A stretch of DNA of 64,000 nt from Ilex aquifolium (taxonomy: Eukaryota > Streptophyta > Magnoliopsida > Aquifoliales > Aquifoliaceae), in assembly GCA_951799425.1 (NCBI GenBank), contig OX637394.1, forward strand, positions 37,713,001 to 37,777,000, written 5' to 3'. The number at the start of each line of letters is the position of its first letter. Position 1 is the first letter of the stretch. The position numbers were made by a program, and so were the translations under genes. This document shows, piece by piece, positions 49,994 through 59,749 of the stretch. The notes beneath the pieces were generated by a model. It did not search any database. It was not told the origin of the DNA and worked only from the letters and a program-made list of their open reading frames with translations.

Positions 49994-51654
49994 GCACAAC
50001 ACTGCTATCCAATCCTTTTGAGTCCACTTTTAACTTTATAAAAGAAGAAAAAAAATTAGTTTTAAAAGAAGAAAAAAATAGTTAACTTTTTTTAATAGTT
50101 CTTGGTTTTTTTAAATTATGTTTGTTGGTTTTACGTATTATATCATTTATCTTTTGATAACTTGTAGGGTCTTCACTTTCTTGAACTTTTTTTTTTCTTC
50201 CCATGGATGTAGCCACAACACATGAATAAGGTTTATCATTCCTCTCTTTGTCTTTTTTTTTTTGGGTGTGTTTGTACATTTTTCATGTATTGATTTTTTT
50301 CCCAGTTTATTTGTATTATATTCTGCATGTTCCTAGCCTCTGTTATGTTAAAGCTTTAATGTTTACTGGGTTTTTTTTGCTTTACTATTAGATGAAATGT
50401 GTGTATGTTGGTTGTCATTGGGCTTGCTTGGTTTCCTAATCATGGAGAGGTTATGCAATTTAAGCACTACCATTCATCATAAAGATATTGTGCCCACATA
50501 TGTTTATAACCAATGATCATTCAGTTTACACATTCTTTAATTTATATTTCTTTCTTTGTTTTGTTATTTTCAAACTTTTTGTTACTGTTGATGTTTTTAT
50601 TTGATTGAACCTGTGACTCAATGTTCTCTTCTCTATTTTTTCCCTTTTTTGATATTGTCCCACTGTTCTCTTTTAGTAAAAGTTCAGTTGAGAAGGCTAG
50701 CAGAGAAAGCTTAGGAACCTATTATTGCAACATGATTCTTGAAATACGAAGGTAATTACCAGTTACATATGATAGTGGAAAAACTTATATAATTGTGATA
50801 GTATTGTACCATTATAGAAATTTTGTACTTTTGAATGAATTTGAATTAGGACGATATGTTTGTCTTTAATATGATTTATGATTGTTGGTTGTGTTTAAAT
50901 TTGAGTTTTTGTTTATAATTCATTAGTTTGTGTAATTTGTCTCAGTTAATGATTAAGCAAAATATAACTTCGTTTGGTTTTGTTTGGTGATTAAGTAAAA
51001 CTAATTTGATTTTGTTCATTATCTTATGTCTAGGTTTTGCATTCAATATGGATTTATAGGTTTAAATGCCACTGGTCCATGAAAGAAATGAGTCTAAGTC
51101 ATTGGGGCTGAAAGAGATTGAGTCGCATTATTTTGTTTTGTTATTCGTTTATTGTTTAAATTTTTGGTCTCTAATTTAGTATAGGTCTTTGTTGTTAGAT
51201 TCTTTGGGTCTTATTCTTGGAGAAAATTCTACTCAAAGGTTTTTGTTTATCAAGTCTAGCAACTTATTCGGTCTCTTAAATGGACTATATGCATTACTTT
51301 TCTCTTGCTGATGGTCATTTTTTTAAAATTATTAATTTTTATTTTATTACACAGTGCTTTCAAACACGGGCATTAGTTATGCGTTTCTTTGGTGTATGGT
51401 TGGTGGTTTGATTATTTATGTAAGGCTATGTGATAAAATTGAGGTAGTGTGATTTTTTGATTTGTTATCTTGGTTGATCGGAATTTTTCTCGAATTTGTT
51501 GTTTGCTTTAATCACCTAATTTGTTGGTTTTTCGTATGGATGTGTATTGATCGGAGTTACAATCTTTTGCTGGAAAACTTGATTGTTTTTCGTTGATATT
51601 GCTAGGTTTGAACATGTTTTTTTATTGCATAGTGCCTGCACGGGTAATAACTAG
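48730..51654 (+). mobile_element. Helitron 3 (non-autonomous) inside the hAT
   Basis: The 5' end lies in ACTATATATATATATATAAT then AAAGTAGAACTGAG, a plant Helitron-like start. The 3' end has a GTGCCTGCAC hairpin (51632-51641) and CTAG at 51651-51654 followed by T. About 2.9 kb lies between, with no Rep/helicase. It carries a pyrimidine-rich leader-like segment (49680-49970) with CT/CA microsatellite, and a possible captured exon near 50680-50750 (acceptor TTTTAG, then KVQLRRLAEKA, a stop and EPIIAT, then a G|GTAATT donor) that I cannot identify. The flanks are ATGTTACTATATA and TATATAGTAACAT, so the target was itself a palindrome. Confidence 0.75.
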
Positions 51655-52904
51655 TATATATATATATATATAGTAACATTTTGATGTTAGTCAAACTCCT
51701 AAGATTTAGGAGTTTTTAACTTTTAGTTTTACTTCACTTCTAAAAGGAACGGATAATCTAGTAAAATTGACAAAAAACGGACTTCATAATAAATAAGTTT
51801 CTTTGGTGGACTTCAGTCCAAATAAGTCTATATAGGGGGGACCAGCCTCCAAATTTTTCTTTAAAAAATTGGGGCCTTCCTTAGAAATGGGGTCTAAAAC
51901 CCAAGCTTTTCCAAATATGTTGTTGGGCCAACCCTGCTCATGATATGATGAACATGATATGATAATTGCAATTGTACATTTCATTTAATATGCATGGGTA
52001 GCATCGTATTCGTGGACATTCGACATGAATGTGGGTGTATATGCATGTTTTTGGATCAAACGCCATCTTTGGTGGGTTGATACGTGGGTTCGGGAAAAGT
52101 TGGACCTAGGTTTGACTGAGTCGCACAAGTTGCATTGAAAACAAGGGTCGGGGGTTAGAAAAAATAGCAAGATTCTCCCTCGGGTGCAAGACCCGATAAT
52201 TTCGAATACGCACTCCCGTTGGTATTGAGTCCATAACGTGTCGACGTACGCGGAGCCGTTGGTGGAAGTCTATAGATGTCATGGCGGTTAGATACCCGTT
52301 GGTGGAAGTACATAAATACTCACCCCAAGAAAAATCCAGGATTTATGAAATGGTCATTGGATGTGTAACATTAATGGTGGAGGTTTAGAATGTCCGGATG
52401 TACACGCATGACATGACATGTATTATGAGAGCTGGTGGAGGGCTCAGGTTGCATTGCATTTGTGAGATTCATCTCATGACATAGCATGACATTATGTATT
52501 CATTTATGAATTGTATATTCTTGAATGAATAATTGATTGAGAAATTGTATGTGAACTTTTCATATATATCTGAGTTGAAAAACAGTCTCTTTAGGAGTTA
52601 TCTTATTGATCGTGGCTCACCCTTTATGTAGACATATTTTAGGTATTAGACAAATGTCAGTGGATGACCCTCACTTGGGTCCTTGTTGATGAGGTAGCCG
52701 GAATGTGGTGTTTAAATTACATTTTGTAAATTGATTATGTAATTTGTTGTGAACTTGTAAATTTGTATAAAAATGGGTCATGTAATGAACTCTTTTGGAC
52801 AATATTTTGCTGAAAATGAATGTTGTATGAGTTTGGAGGAACTTAAAATGAGATTGTATGGTTAAAGGTTGAAGATTGAAAAAATTTGGGAAAAATCTAG
52901 GCCC

Positions 52905-53205
52905 AGGTACCAGTAGCTAAGTGATTAAGTACCGGTATCACGCTGTCGGATGACCCAAGTACTGGTACCTAAACCTATAGGCACCAGTACCTAGATTTCA
53001 GTGGGCTCAGGTACCGATACCTAGGCATCAGGTACTAGTACCCCGATAGACAGTGGGCTCAGATATCAATACCAAGACACATAGGTACCGGTACCTAGAA
53101 AACAGTGGGCTCAGGTACCCGTACCAGTGTATATAGGTATCGGTACCTTGTGAACAAAGGGTCCAGGTACCGGTACCACGTACCAGAGGTACCGGTACCT
53201 CATCC
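52905..53205 (+). repeat. GGTACCGGTACC palindrome array within the LTR
   Basis: About six ~55-bp units contain CAGTGGGCTCAGGTACC and AGGTACCGGTACCT cores. KpnI-type GGTACC sites pair to give nested palindromes. Confidence 0.85.
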
Positions 53206-53521
53206 CAAAATTTAAAATTTTAAAATGTAACGCTGAGGGGTATTCACTCTTTGAACGACCTCCACAAACGATGTAAATGGATAATAAAAACCCCGAATTA
53301 CTGGGGTTTGGACTTTGGAATGGTCATGCAATGGATATGTGCACAAGTTATGGTTTGGGTAGTGCTCCGGTACAAGGGAGACTCTGTCCAAAGTTTGTTT
53401 TGGTTATAATCCCGGTGTAACGACATGGTATCGGGTTATGCGGTACTCACGGATATACTTCTGCAGGTTGATGGGTGATCAACGATTTGAAAAAAAGACC
53501 CCCGAATTTTGGGGCGTCACA

Positions 53522-55530
53522 ATTTTGGTTAATATTACGACAATTCTGGGTAACATTACGAGGATTAAGGGTAAATTTAAGACAAAAGTGGTTAAGTTAA
53601 AATCATAGTGGATAAATTTACCACAATTGAAGAAACATTATGACATCAAAGGAAAATTTTACTATAGGTCAAGGTTAAATACAACGATTGTGGGTAAGGT
53701 TACTAGTATATAAGAAAATTTTACCATTAATTTGGTTAATCTTACAATAATCGTGGCTAATTTTACAAACATAAAAGTAATTGTACGACACTTATGAGAT
53801 GCACTAGTGACGTATTTACAATAAATATGGTTAAATGTGTCAATCAATACTTTTACTATCATATTGATTACATTTAATATCGTTAATGATAGTATTACCA
53901 CCGCTGTGGTAAGATTTACGATAATAACGAGCAATTTATCACAACTGAGTGCATATTTACCACATTTGAGTGTGAGTTTACTACAATTGTGGATAAATTT
54001 ACATGTTTAGAGAAAAATTTATGGAATTTTTTGATTAATATTACGACAATTCTAGGTAACATTACGAGAATTAAGAGTAAATTTATGACAAAAAGAGGTT
54101 AAGGAAAGAACACCGGAACGATTTGTCTACCCCCTAAAAAAAGCTTCTGCTATCGAAGAAAATCGGAAAAGATTGGCTCCCCTCCTCCTTTATCCCCAGT
54201 TTAGAAACATGCCCGGCACGGAAATGAGGGATTTCATTCGGAGAATTCTACTGCTGAGTGCCCAACCCAATTTCACTATGCCGTCGTTCCACGCCCATTA
54301 TCAATCATACACCAAACACGATTTGGGAGGTTTTCCTTGAGAAGATTGATTTCTACACAAACCCTAGCTACGTTGGGGTGTGAGACAAGATTCGTAGGAG
54401 CATTAAGGGTTAGACCAATTCTGAAAGTAAAGACGATAAAAAATAGGCAAAACTCAAAGAAGAAGACAATAGGCATATGGGGGTCGCCCCAATAGGCGCA
54501 TGCATTGGATCACCATTGCGGAGACGGAAAAAAAATCCATTCCCTCTTTCTGGTTTCCTTTAGGGGTAATAACGGTTCCCCCCGCATAGCCCGTATGGGA
54601 GTTCAAACCATGACGAATAAATTTACTAGAATTGGGAAAACGTTACGATATCAAAGGAAAAATTTACTATAATTTAGGGTTAAATACAATGATTGTGGGT
54701 AATATTACTAGTATATAAGACAATTTTATCATTAATTTGGTTAGTCTTAAAATAATTGTGGATAATTTTACAAACATAAATGTAAATGTACAACACATAT
54801 GTGATGCACAAGTGACGTATTTACAACAAATATGGTTAAAGGTGTCAATCAATATTTTTACTACTATATTGGTTACATTTAATATCGTTCATGATAGTAT
54901 TACTACTGTTGTAGTAAGATTTATTATAATAGTGCACAATACATTTATCACTATTGAGTGTGAATTTACCACAATTACGGATAAATTTACAAGTTTAGAG
55001 TAGAATTTATGACTTCTTTGGTTAATATTACAATAATTTTGGGCAACATTATGAAATAAATGGTGAATTTGTCACAGAAGTGAGTTAAGTTAAAACCATG
55101 GTGGATGAGTGCAAAAGAAAAATTTACTACAGTTTAAGGTTAAGTTAGAATGATTGTGGATAAGGTTATTAGTATATAAACTATTTTTACTTTCATTTTG
55201 GTTAATATTACGAAAACCGTGGATAATAATACAAACGTAAAGGTAAATTTACGGCATCGGTAGGATGTACTAGTGTTTTATTTAGTGCAAATGTGGTTAA
55301 CGGTGTAAATTGCACTTTTACCACCGTATTGGTTAAAGTTTGCCCATGACTGTTGTCCACTACTGTTGTAAATTTTTCACTGATGTTGTAATATTGTCCA
55401 CTATTGTTATAAAATTTTCACTGATATGGTAATTTTGTCCACTATTATTGTAAATTTTTCATTATTGTTGTAATTTTTTTTTACTATTGTTGTAAATTTT
55501 TCACTAATGTTGTAATTTTGCCCTCAATCA
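53522..55530 (+). repeat. Higher-order tandem repeat, copies 2-4, and short-period tail
   Basis: Copies start near 53525, 54033 and 55018. Spacing is ~508 bp and, after removing the 505-bp patch at 54105-54609, ~480 bp. Each contains GGTTAATATTACGA, a GTTAAGTTAAAA or GTTAAG block, ATCAAAGGAAAA, TTACTA(C/G)TATA and AAATGTAC(A/G)ACA blocks. At 55345-55520 it passes into ~38-bp units with TTGTCCACTATTGTTGTAAA and TTTTTCACTGATGTTGTAAT. Confidence 0.8.
54105..54609. other. 505-bp foreign patch inside a repeat copy
   Basis: The repeat is interrupted between GAGGTTAAG and TTCAAACCATGACGAATAAA, which sister copies show as adjacent. The patch is clearly more GC-rich than its surroundings. Its minus strand at about 54310-54430 encodes NLVSHPNVARVCVEINLL and LPNRVW, resembling the DUF4283/zinc-knuckle ORF1 proteins of plant LINEs. 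The rest is unassigned. No terminal repeats or target duplication were seen, so it looks like filler DNA captured at a break. Confidence 0.55.
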
Positions 55531-56103
55531 TTATATAAAAACAATGTAAAAAAGCAACTGGTGAAATCGATTGCCTTACCTTTTAATTTTACGTGGCAAA
55601 ATTTGCAGTGCTTTGCAAATGACAACTTTTCAATATGAGACGGAAAAAATAAAGGATAAATTATATTTGAACCCCCTGAGATTTGTCTCTTCATCACTTG
55701 GACTCCCAAATATCAAATAGATTTGACTAGTTCGACCGATCTGACTCGTAACCCATAACATCTCTTCCTTCTTCCCTTTTCTCCACCACCTAAACTTCAT
55801 TACCACCATCAACTGTCACCAGTTAACAACCAAACACCACCCCTACAACCACTTCTTGCATTCCTGAAACCCATTATCCCATCATACCGACCACAATCTC
55901 GAAGCCCAGCCCTACCCCTTTACAAAACTCCCAGTGCAAAATGCCCTACCCCTGTTGCAATTGAGCGGTTGCAATGAAACCAATGATTCATCACGAGCTT
56001 CTTTGATATTTGGTCATACAATCCATGACTCGTAACTCGTGTGTGTGTATATATTTGTGTGGTCTGCGTGCATAAGTTTATGTTGGGTGGTCTGTGTGTA
56101 TAA

Positions 56104-56141
<38 letters not shown>

Positions 56142-56303
56142 AAGAGAGAGGTGTTGTGGTGAAAGGGAACGTTCTGGTTGTGGTTTTGGGTTGTTGACGA
56201 TGGTGGTAGTGGGTGGAGGTTTTACCCCAACCCAAGGGGTTTTGAAAAAATATTCACAAAAGAAGGCTGGTTTGAAAGTATTTTCCACACCCAAGGACTT
56301 TTA
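55531..56303. other. Intergenic with GT/GA microsatellite
   Basis: TG runs (56105-56124) adjoin GA runs (56124-56145). ORFs on both strands across these runs are composition artefacts. No gene is supported. Confidence 0.6.
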
Positions 56304-56308
56304 AAAAG

Positions 56309-56491
56309 GTCAGTTGGTCTGACGTTTTTAAGCCAAAAGACGTCAGTTGGACTGACGTGTTTACTAAAAACGTCAGTTGGTTTGACGTTTTTAGTAAACA
56401 CGTCAGACTAACTGACGTTTTCTATGGACACTGTACAAGTTAAAAACGTCAGTTGGACTGACGTCTTCTAAAAACGTCAGTCCAAATGATG
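56309..56491. repeat. Cluster of six CGTCAGT..ACTGACG palindromes
   Basis: Units lie at about 56309-56324, 56340-56358, 56370-56387, 56400-56417, 56446-56464 and 56474-56491. Each is an inverted repeat of the type ACGTCAGTTGGACTGACGT. Each arm contains TGACG, the core bound by TGA-class bZIP factors. Spacer and linker (AAAAA / TTTTTA) vary. Confidence 0.85.
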
Positions 56492-57109
56492 TGTTTATTG
56501 AAAGTTTTTTCTATGAGTAAAATGTTTAATTTTTATTTATTAAAAAATTTAATTATATTCAATAAATAAATTTTGATAATTGAAAAAATACATAAATTTT
56601 TGTTGGTCCTACTGATATTTTGTTGTCTGACTCCCTAAAAGTGATACTTAAAACTGTTTTGCTCCCTTTCTTTTTTAGAGGATGAGTTCTTTTTCATTTA
56701 TTTAAGGGTGCGTTTGGTAACGTTTTTGTTTTTATGTTTTTTTTTTTAAAAAAATAAAACAATTTTTTGTTTTTTCTGTGATAAAAATTAAAAATATAAA
56801 ACATGTTTGGTAGTTATTTATATTTAAAAAATTATAAAAATAAAAATAAAAAATATGTTTAGTATTATACCAAAAATCCAACACCCAACGCAACCAAAAC
56901 CCACCACTACCATCCACCCAGCCCCACATCTAACCAATGAAATCCACCACCACCCACCCCCAATCCACCTGATACCCACCACCCCCAGCAATCCTTTAAA
57001 AATAGTCACTCTGCCAATCAATTGAAAACAATCCAAATCAAAAATCTATTTCCATAACCCTCATAACCATGCCAATCTAGCCACCCACCATCACGATGTA
57101 ATTATTTGG

Positions 57110-57330
57110 GGGCTAGAGTGCAACTTTTTCAATTTCTTGTTTTGATTCCTTTTCCTCTGAGATGGAGTCTGAACTGTCTTCTGCAATGGATATCCCATCA
57201 TCATAATCTGCAGTTTGAGGACTCTTGAACAATTCATCATTTTCCAGAGTAGCAAACTTCTCTTTCAAATCTCCCTTCTGATGCTCAACCATCTCAAGTA
57301 TGGTAGGTCTCTTCTCAGGTTGACTATCAG
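57110..57330 (-). pseudogene. Captured exon-like segment, unidentified
   Basis: One minus-strand frame reads ADSQPEKRPTILEMVEHQKG, DLKEKFATLENDELFKS, PQTADYDDGISIAEDSSDS and ISEEKESKQEIEKVAL then stop. It is acidic and soluble-looking, with natural amino-acid usage unlike surrounding junk. The CADSQPEKRPT part recalls the end of a protein-kinase domain, but the rest was not recognised. It lies inside the TIR element, so transposon capture of a host exon is the likely origin. Confidence 0.45.
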
Positions 57331-57339
57331 CACAGAAAA

Positions 57340-57490
57340 CCCACCCTCAAACCCCCCCACCCCCAAAAACCCACCCTGAAACCACCCAACCCCCACCCCC
57401 GAAAACCCACCCCCAAACCACCCAACCCCACCCCCGAAAACCCACCGTGAAACCCACCATCCCCCATCCTCGAAACCCACCACCCCTAAA
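57340..57490. repeat. CCCACCCCCGAAAACC minisatellite
   Basis: About four units of ~35 bp (CCCCCGAAAACCCACC... AAACCACCCAA) lie next to the captured exon. The strand asymmetry (C-rich/G-rich) could favour G-quadruplexes on the minus strand. Confidence 0.8.
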
Positions 57491-57911
57491 GTTAGATAGC
57501 CTGCCGGAATGTTCTTTGACGAAAAGGCAGAGCCTTTGGTTGATGAAGGTGCAGGGTCCTTCGGTTGGGCAGTGCCTTCGGTTGGAATTTGCAGAGAAGA
57601 GAGAAGATGGAGGAGAGCTCCTTCATTTTGGCTTTATATATGGTGAGGAAAAAAGGGAGATTTTTTTGTTGTTAATAAGGTTTGAAGTCGAGACCTCATT
57701 AAATGAGACTCTCTCTTCCGCGTGTTTTTTTTTTTTTTTGTGTTTTTAAAAGCATCATTTTAGATGTTTTTAAAAACTGGCATTGTTTTTAAAATGGATC
57801 AACAAAAAAAAAAAAAAAACATTTACCAAACATACTTTTATTTTTATTTGTCCCAAAAATTGAAAACAAAAACAAAAAAAAACAAAAACTTGCGGTTACC
57901 AAACGCAACCT

Positions 57912-58155
57912 AAAAATTTAATTACATTCAATAAATAAATATTGAACATTTAAAAATACTTAAATTTAGAGCATATCAAACTTTAAAAATTGATAACGTA
58001 TACATATAATTAATTTTCATTTTAACATATAATTTTAAATGCATACATTAAAAAAATAAATTTGTATTTTTAATGTTGATTATGTCGACAATAATGTTTA
58101 TTAAGTGGTGTAAAAATATAAGTTATTCAGAACATATACATGTAAAAAAAAGATG
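57912..58155. other. AT-rich spacer before the MULE-linked genes
   Basis: No gene or terminal repeat was recognised. It may contain the undefined left end of the MULE locus. Confidence 0.4.
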
Positions 58156-58827
58156 TTAATAATGTGGTTGATATTCAAAACAACATAAAGGATTATTGAG
58201 TACACATAAACATGATGGGATAAAAGTGTCAAACACATCATCGTCCAAATTAGAGAAATCAAAAAATTCGGGATCAGAAACAAGTAACGGATCCTCTAAA
58301 ATTTCAATTTCATCATATTCAGGATCAAAATGCTACATTTTTGCATAATTGAGTGCATGGAAACGATCAAGACGACACTACATTTGATCATTTTCACGTT
58401 TAAGCCTTGATATGACCTCGTCATGATTGTTTGAATTCTGTGAATTGTAAATATTAGCCGAACGTGCCTTTGGTACCGCAATTCCATGCCAACGACAAAA
58501 TATTTCAAGGTCAAAATGTTTGTCATATAACTGTCGCCATCTTAGTGTGAGTTTGATATGAGCACCTGAAGGTGGATAATCAGTTGCAGGCCCAACAATT
58601 ACATATCCAGCTTGACCGAATAGGTGATAAGGGTCGATGGACTCATTGTGGAATGCACACTTTCGTCCATACCACGTTACACCACTAGAATCAGTATATG
58701 ATTCAATAGAACGAACTTTGTTCAGCGATGTTGATCTGTCCGTTGAGTGTTCATGTTTGTTGGCCGAAGATGAACTATTTTGGTCATTGCGTGAAGAAGA
58801 ACTTGCATGTGATGTCCTCCTATACAT
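58156..58827 (-). pseudogene. Unrecognised MULE-linked protein with acidic tail
   Basis: A single frame of 223 codons starts at ATG 58827 and ends at TAA 58156. It has two internal TAG codons, near 58380 and 58335, both in the weakly conserved hinge. It reads: a Ser-rich head (MYRRTSHASSSSRNDQNSSS), a central block with SGVTWYGRKCAFHNESID, DPYHLFGQAGYVIVGPAT and a WRQLYDKHFDLEIFCRWHGI stretch, then EVISRLKRENDQ, and finally an acidic C-terminus (FDPEYDEIEILEDPLLVSDP, DFSNLDDDVFDTF). I do not recognise the family. Its position beside a MURA/PMD gene suggests a transposon accessory gene. It might also be a captured host gene. Confidence 0.55.
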
Positions 58828-58899
58828 TTTATTTGGTGGTGGTGCATTTACACAATTGTGAATGGTAGTATATATGCTCGGGTTGGCAATTTAAAATTG

Positions 58900-59140
58900 C
58901 AGTGAAAGGACATCACAATGCAAAGTTTGGAACTGATTTGACTGTGATGCAAAATGACAATGAAAAAGTTGGGATATGACAACACACTACATACACTGAT
59001 TAAAGTAAATAGGACATCATACTGTAAAGTTCAGAACTGATTTGACAATGACAGGATGTGACAATGAAAAAGTTGAGATATGACAACACACTGAATAAAC
59101 TGATAAAGTCACAATATTGATTAAAGTAAATAGGATGTAG
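58900..59140. repeat. ~110-bp tandem duplication
   Basis: Two copies (about 58907-59015 and 59016-59135) share AGGACATCA(C/T)A, AACTGATTTGAC, ATGACAATGAAAAAGTTG, GATATGACAACACACT and GATTAAAGTAAATAGGA in order. Confidence 0.8.
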
Positions 59141-59185
59141 ACATAAACGTTATATGCTTAATAAGGTGGACACTAATTATATTTG

Positions 59186-59644
59186 TTAATTTTCATCAAA
59201 CATATACTCATCTGATAGGTATTGTTCGTTTGACAATACATTAGATCGCTCAGTTGCTGTCAACTCCCTGCCAAATACAGTTGCAACTATGTCAGATGCT
59301 ATTTGGAGCATATAATATCGGCACTTATGCAACATCATCCTATTATTCTCCTTTTGTACACGTTTAACTGCTACTTCATAGTTCACTCTATTCTTTCGCG
59401 GCATGGTAAGTGAAAGTCTACGTGGCACCAGTATACAAAGTTTAGATAGATCTGTGCATAATAACTGTGATTCATTAGCACGAAAAGTCCACTCTTGACG
59501 GAGTCTGGCGTAATACTCATTTGGATCAGAAAAATCTCTCACTCTTGTAATCATCATCTCGCTCTTGTAATAACCATATTGGTTCATGGCTACGGCTGTT
59601 ATCACTTGCTCGTGCTCTTGAAATAGACATAATGTGCAATACAT
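59186..59644 (-). CDS. Small MULE-linked protein A (IASD...YLSDE type)
   Basis: An uninterrupted frame from ATG 59644 to 59186 encodes 152 residues (a later ATG at 59587 gives MNQYGYYKSEMM). It has a basic middle (VPRRLSLTMPRKNRVNYEVA, KRVQKENNRMM) and ends KCRYYMLQIASDIVATVF ... NEQYLSDEYMFDEN. The C-terminal ~45 residues resemble protein B (60323-60682). No known domain was recognised. It is divergent from B, with a repeat array between them. It is intact, unlike its neighbours. Function unknown; a transposon accessory role is only suggested by context. Confidence 0.5.
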   Translation of the reverse strand: MYCTLCLFQEHEQVITAVAMNQYGYYKSEMMITRVRDFSDPNEYYARLRQEWTFRANESQLLCTDLSKLCILVPRRLSLTMPRKNRVNYEVAVKRVQKENNRMMLHKCRYYMLQIASDIVATVFGRELTATERSNVLSNEQYLSDEYMFDEN

Positions 59645-59749
59645 GTAATATGAACCCACCCATATTATGTTTTTATAGTGGTTTTCATTTTCTTAAATAA
59701 GTACATTTATGTTTGAGTTGATGGTCAAACATTAAAAAAAATTGTGCAG

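Larger units (their letters stand above)
43971..51936 (-). mobile_element. hAT transposon (TTF-type zinc finger/DUF4371 group), 7966 bp, with nested insertions
   Basis: The termini CAGGGGTG and (inverted) CAGGGTTG are bounded by a perfect 8-bp duplication, CTCATGAT (43963-43970 and 51937-51944). The minus strand carries a broken transposase gene (44048-47258). A LINE fragment (44622-45745) and a Helitron (48730-51654) are inserted inside. Without them the element is about 3.9 kb, normal for an autonomous hAT of this group. The remainder is AT-rich noncoding sequence with a GA microsatellite (47596-47644), a CT microsatellite (48108-48140) and a short ATGTTACTATTTTT(A/G)TT minisatellite (48410-48690). 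Confidence 0.92.
42910..53521 (+). mobile_element. Solo LTR fossil, Ty3/gypsy Tekay-like, split by a hAT element
   Basis: It begins TGTAAAACTC at 42910 and ends GGGGCGTCACA at 53521. After subtracting the hAT (43971-51936), about 2.65 kb remain. Internal landmarks are a TATA-like box near 43290 (AGTATAAAAAG), leader-like sequence, a GGTACC-palindrome array (52905-53205) and a GC-rich 3' part. No internal domain or second LTR flanks it, so it is a solo LTR. It interrupts one copy of a tandem repeat whose two halves resume on each side. No convincing 5-bp duplication survives, so it is old. Confidence 0.7.
56705..57911. mobile_element. TIR element with a probable captured exon (Pack-type)
   Basis: The ends AGGGTGCGTTTGGTAAC and (inverted) AGGTTGCGTTTGGTAAC match at 16 of 17 positions, with T-rich subterminal tracts. 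It is about 1.2 kb long. It contains a coding-like minus-strand segment (57110-57330) and a C-rich minisatellite (57340-57490). The immediate flanks match at only 6 of 9 positions (ATTTATTTA/AAAAATTTA), so a target duplication is doubtful. The same AATTTAATTA(C/T)ATTCAATAAA block occurs at 56542 and 57915. Confidence 0.6.

Noticed and set aside
54110-54330. Plus-strand frame reading ERFVYPLKKASAIEENRKRL, suspected organelle gene
   Set aside because: I could not match it to any organelle protein, and the opposite strand has a better LINE ORF1-like reading over part of the patch.
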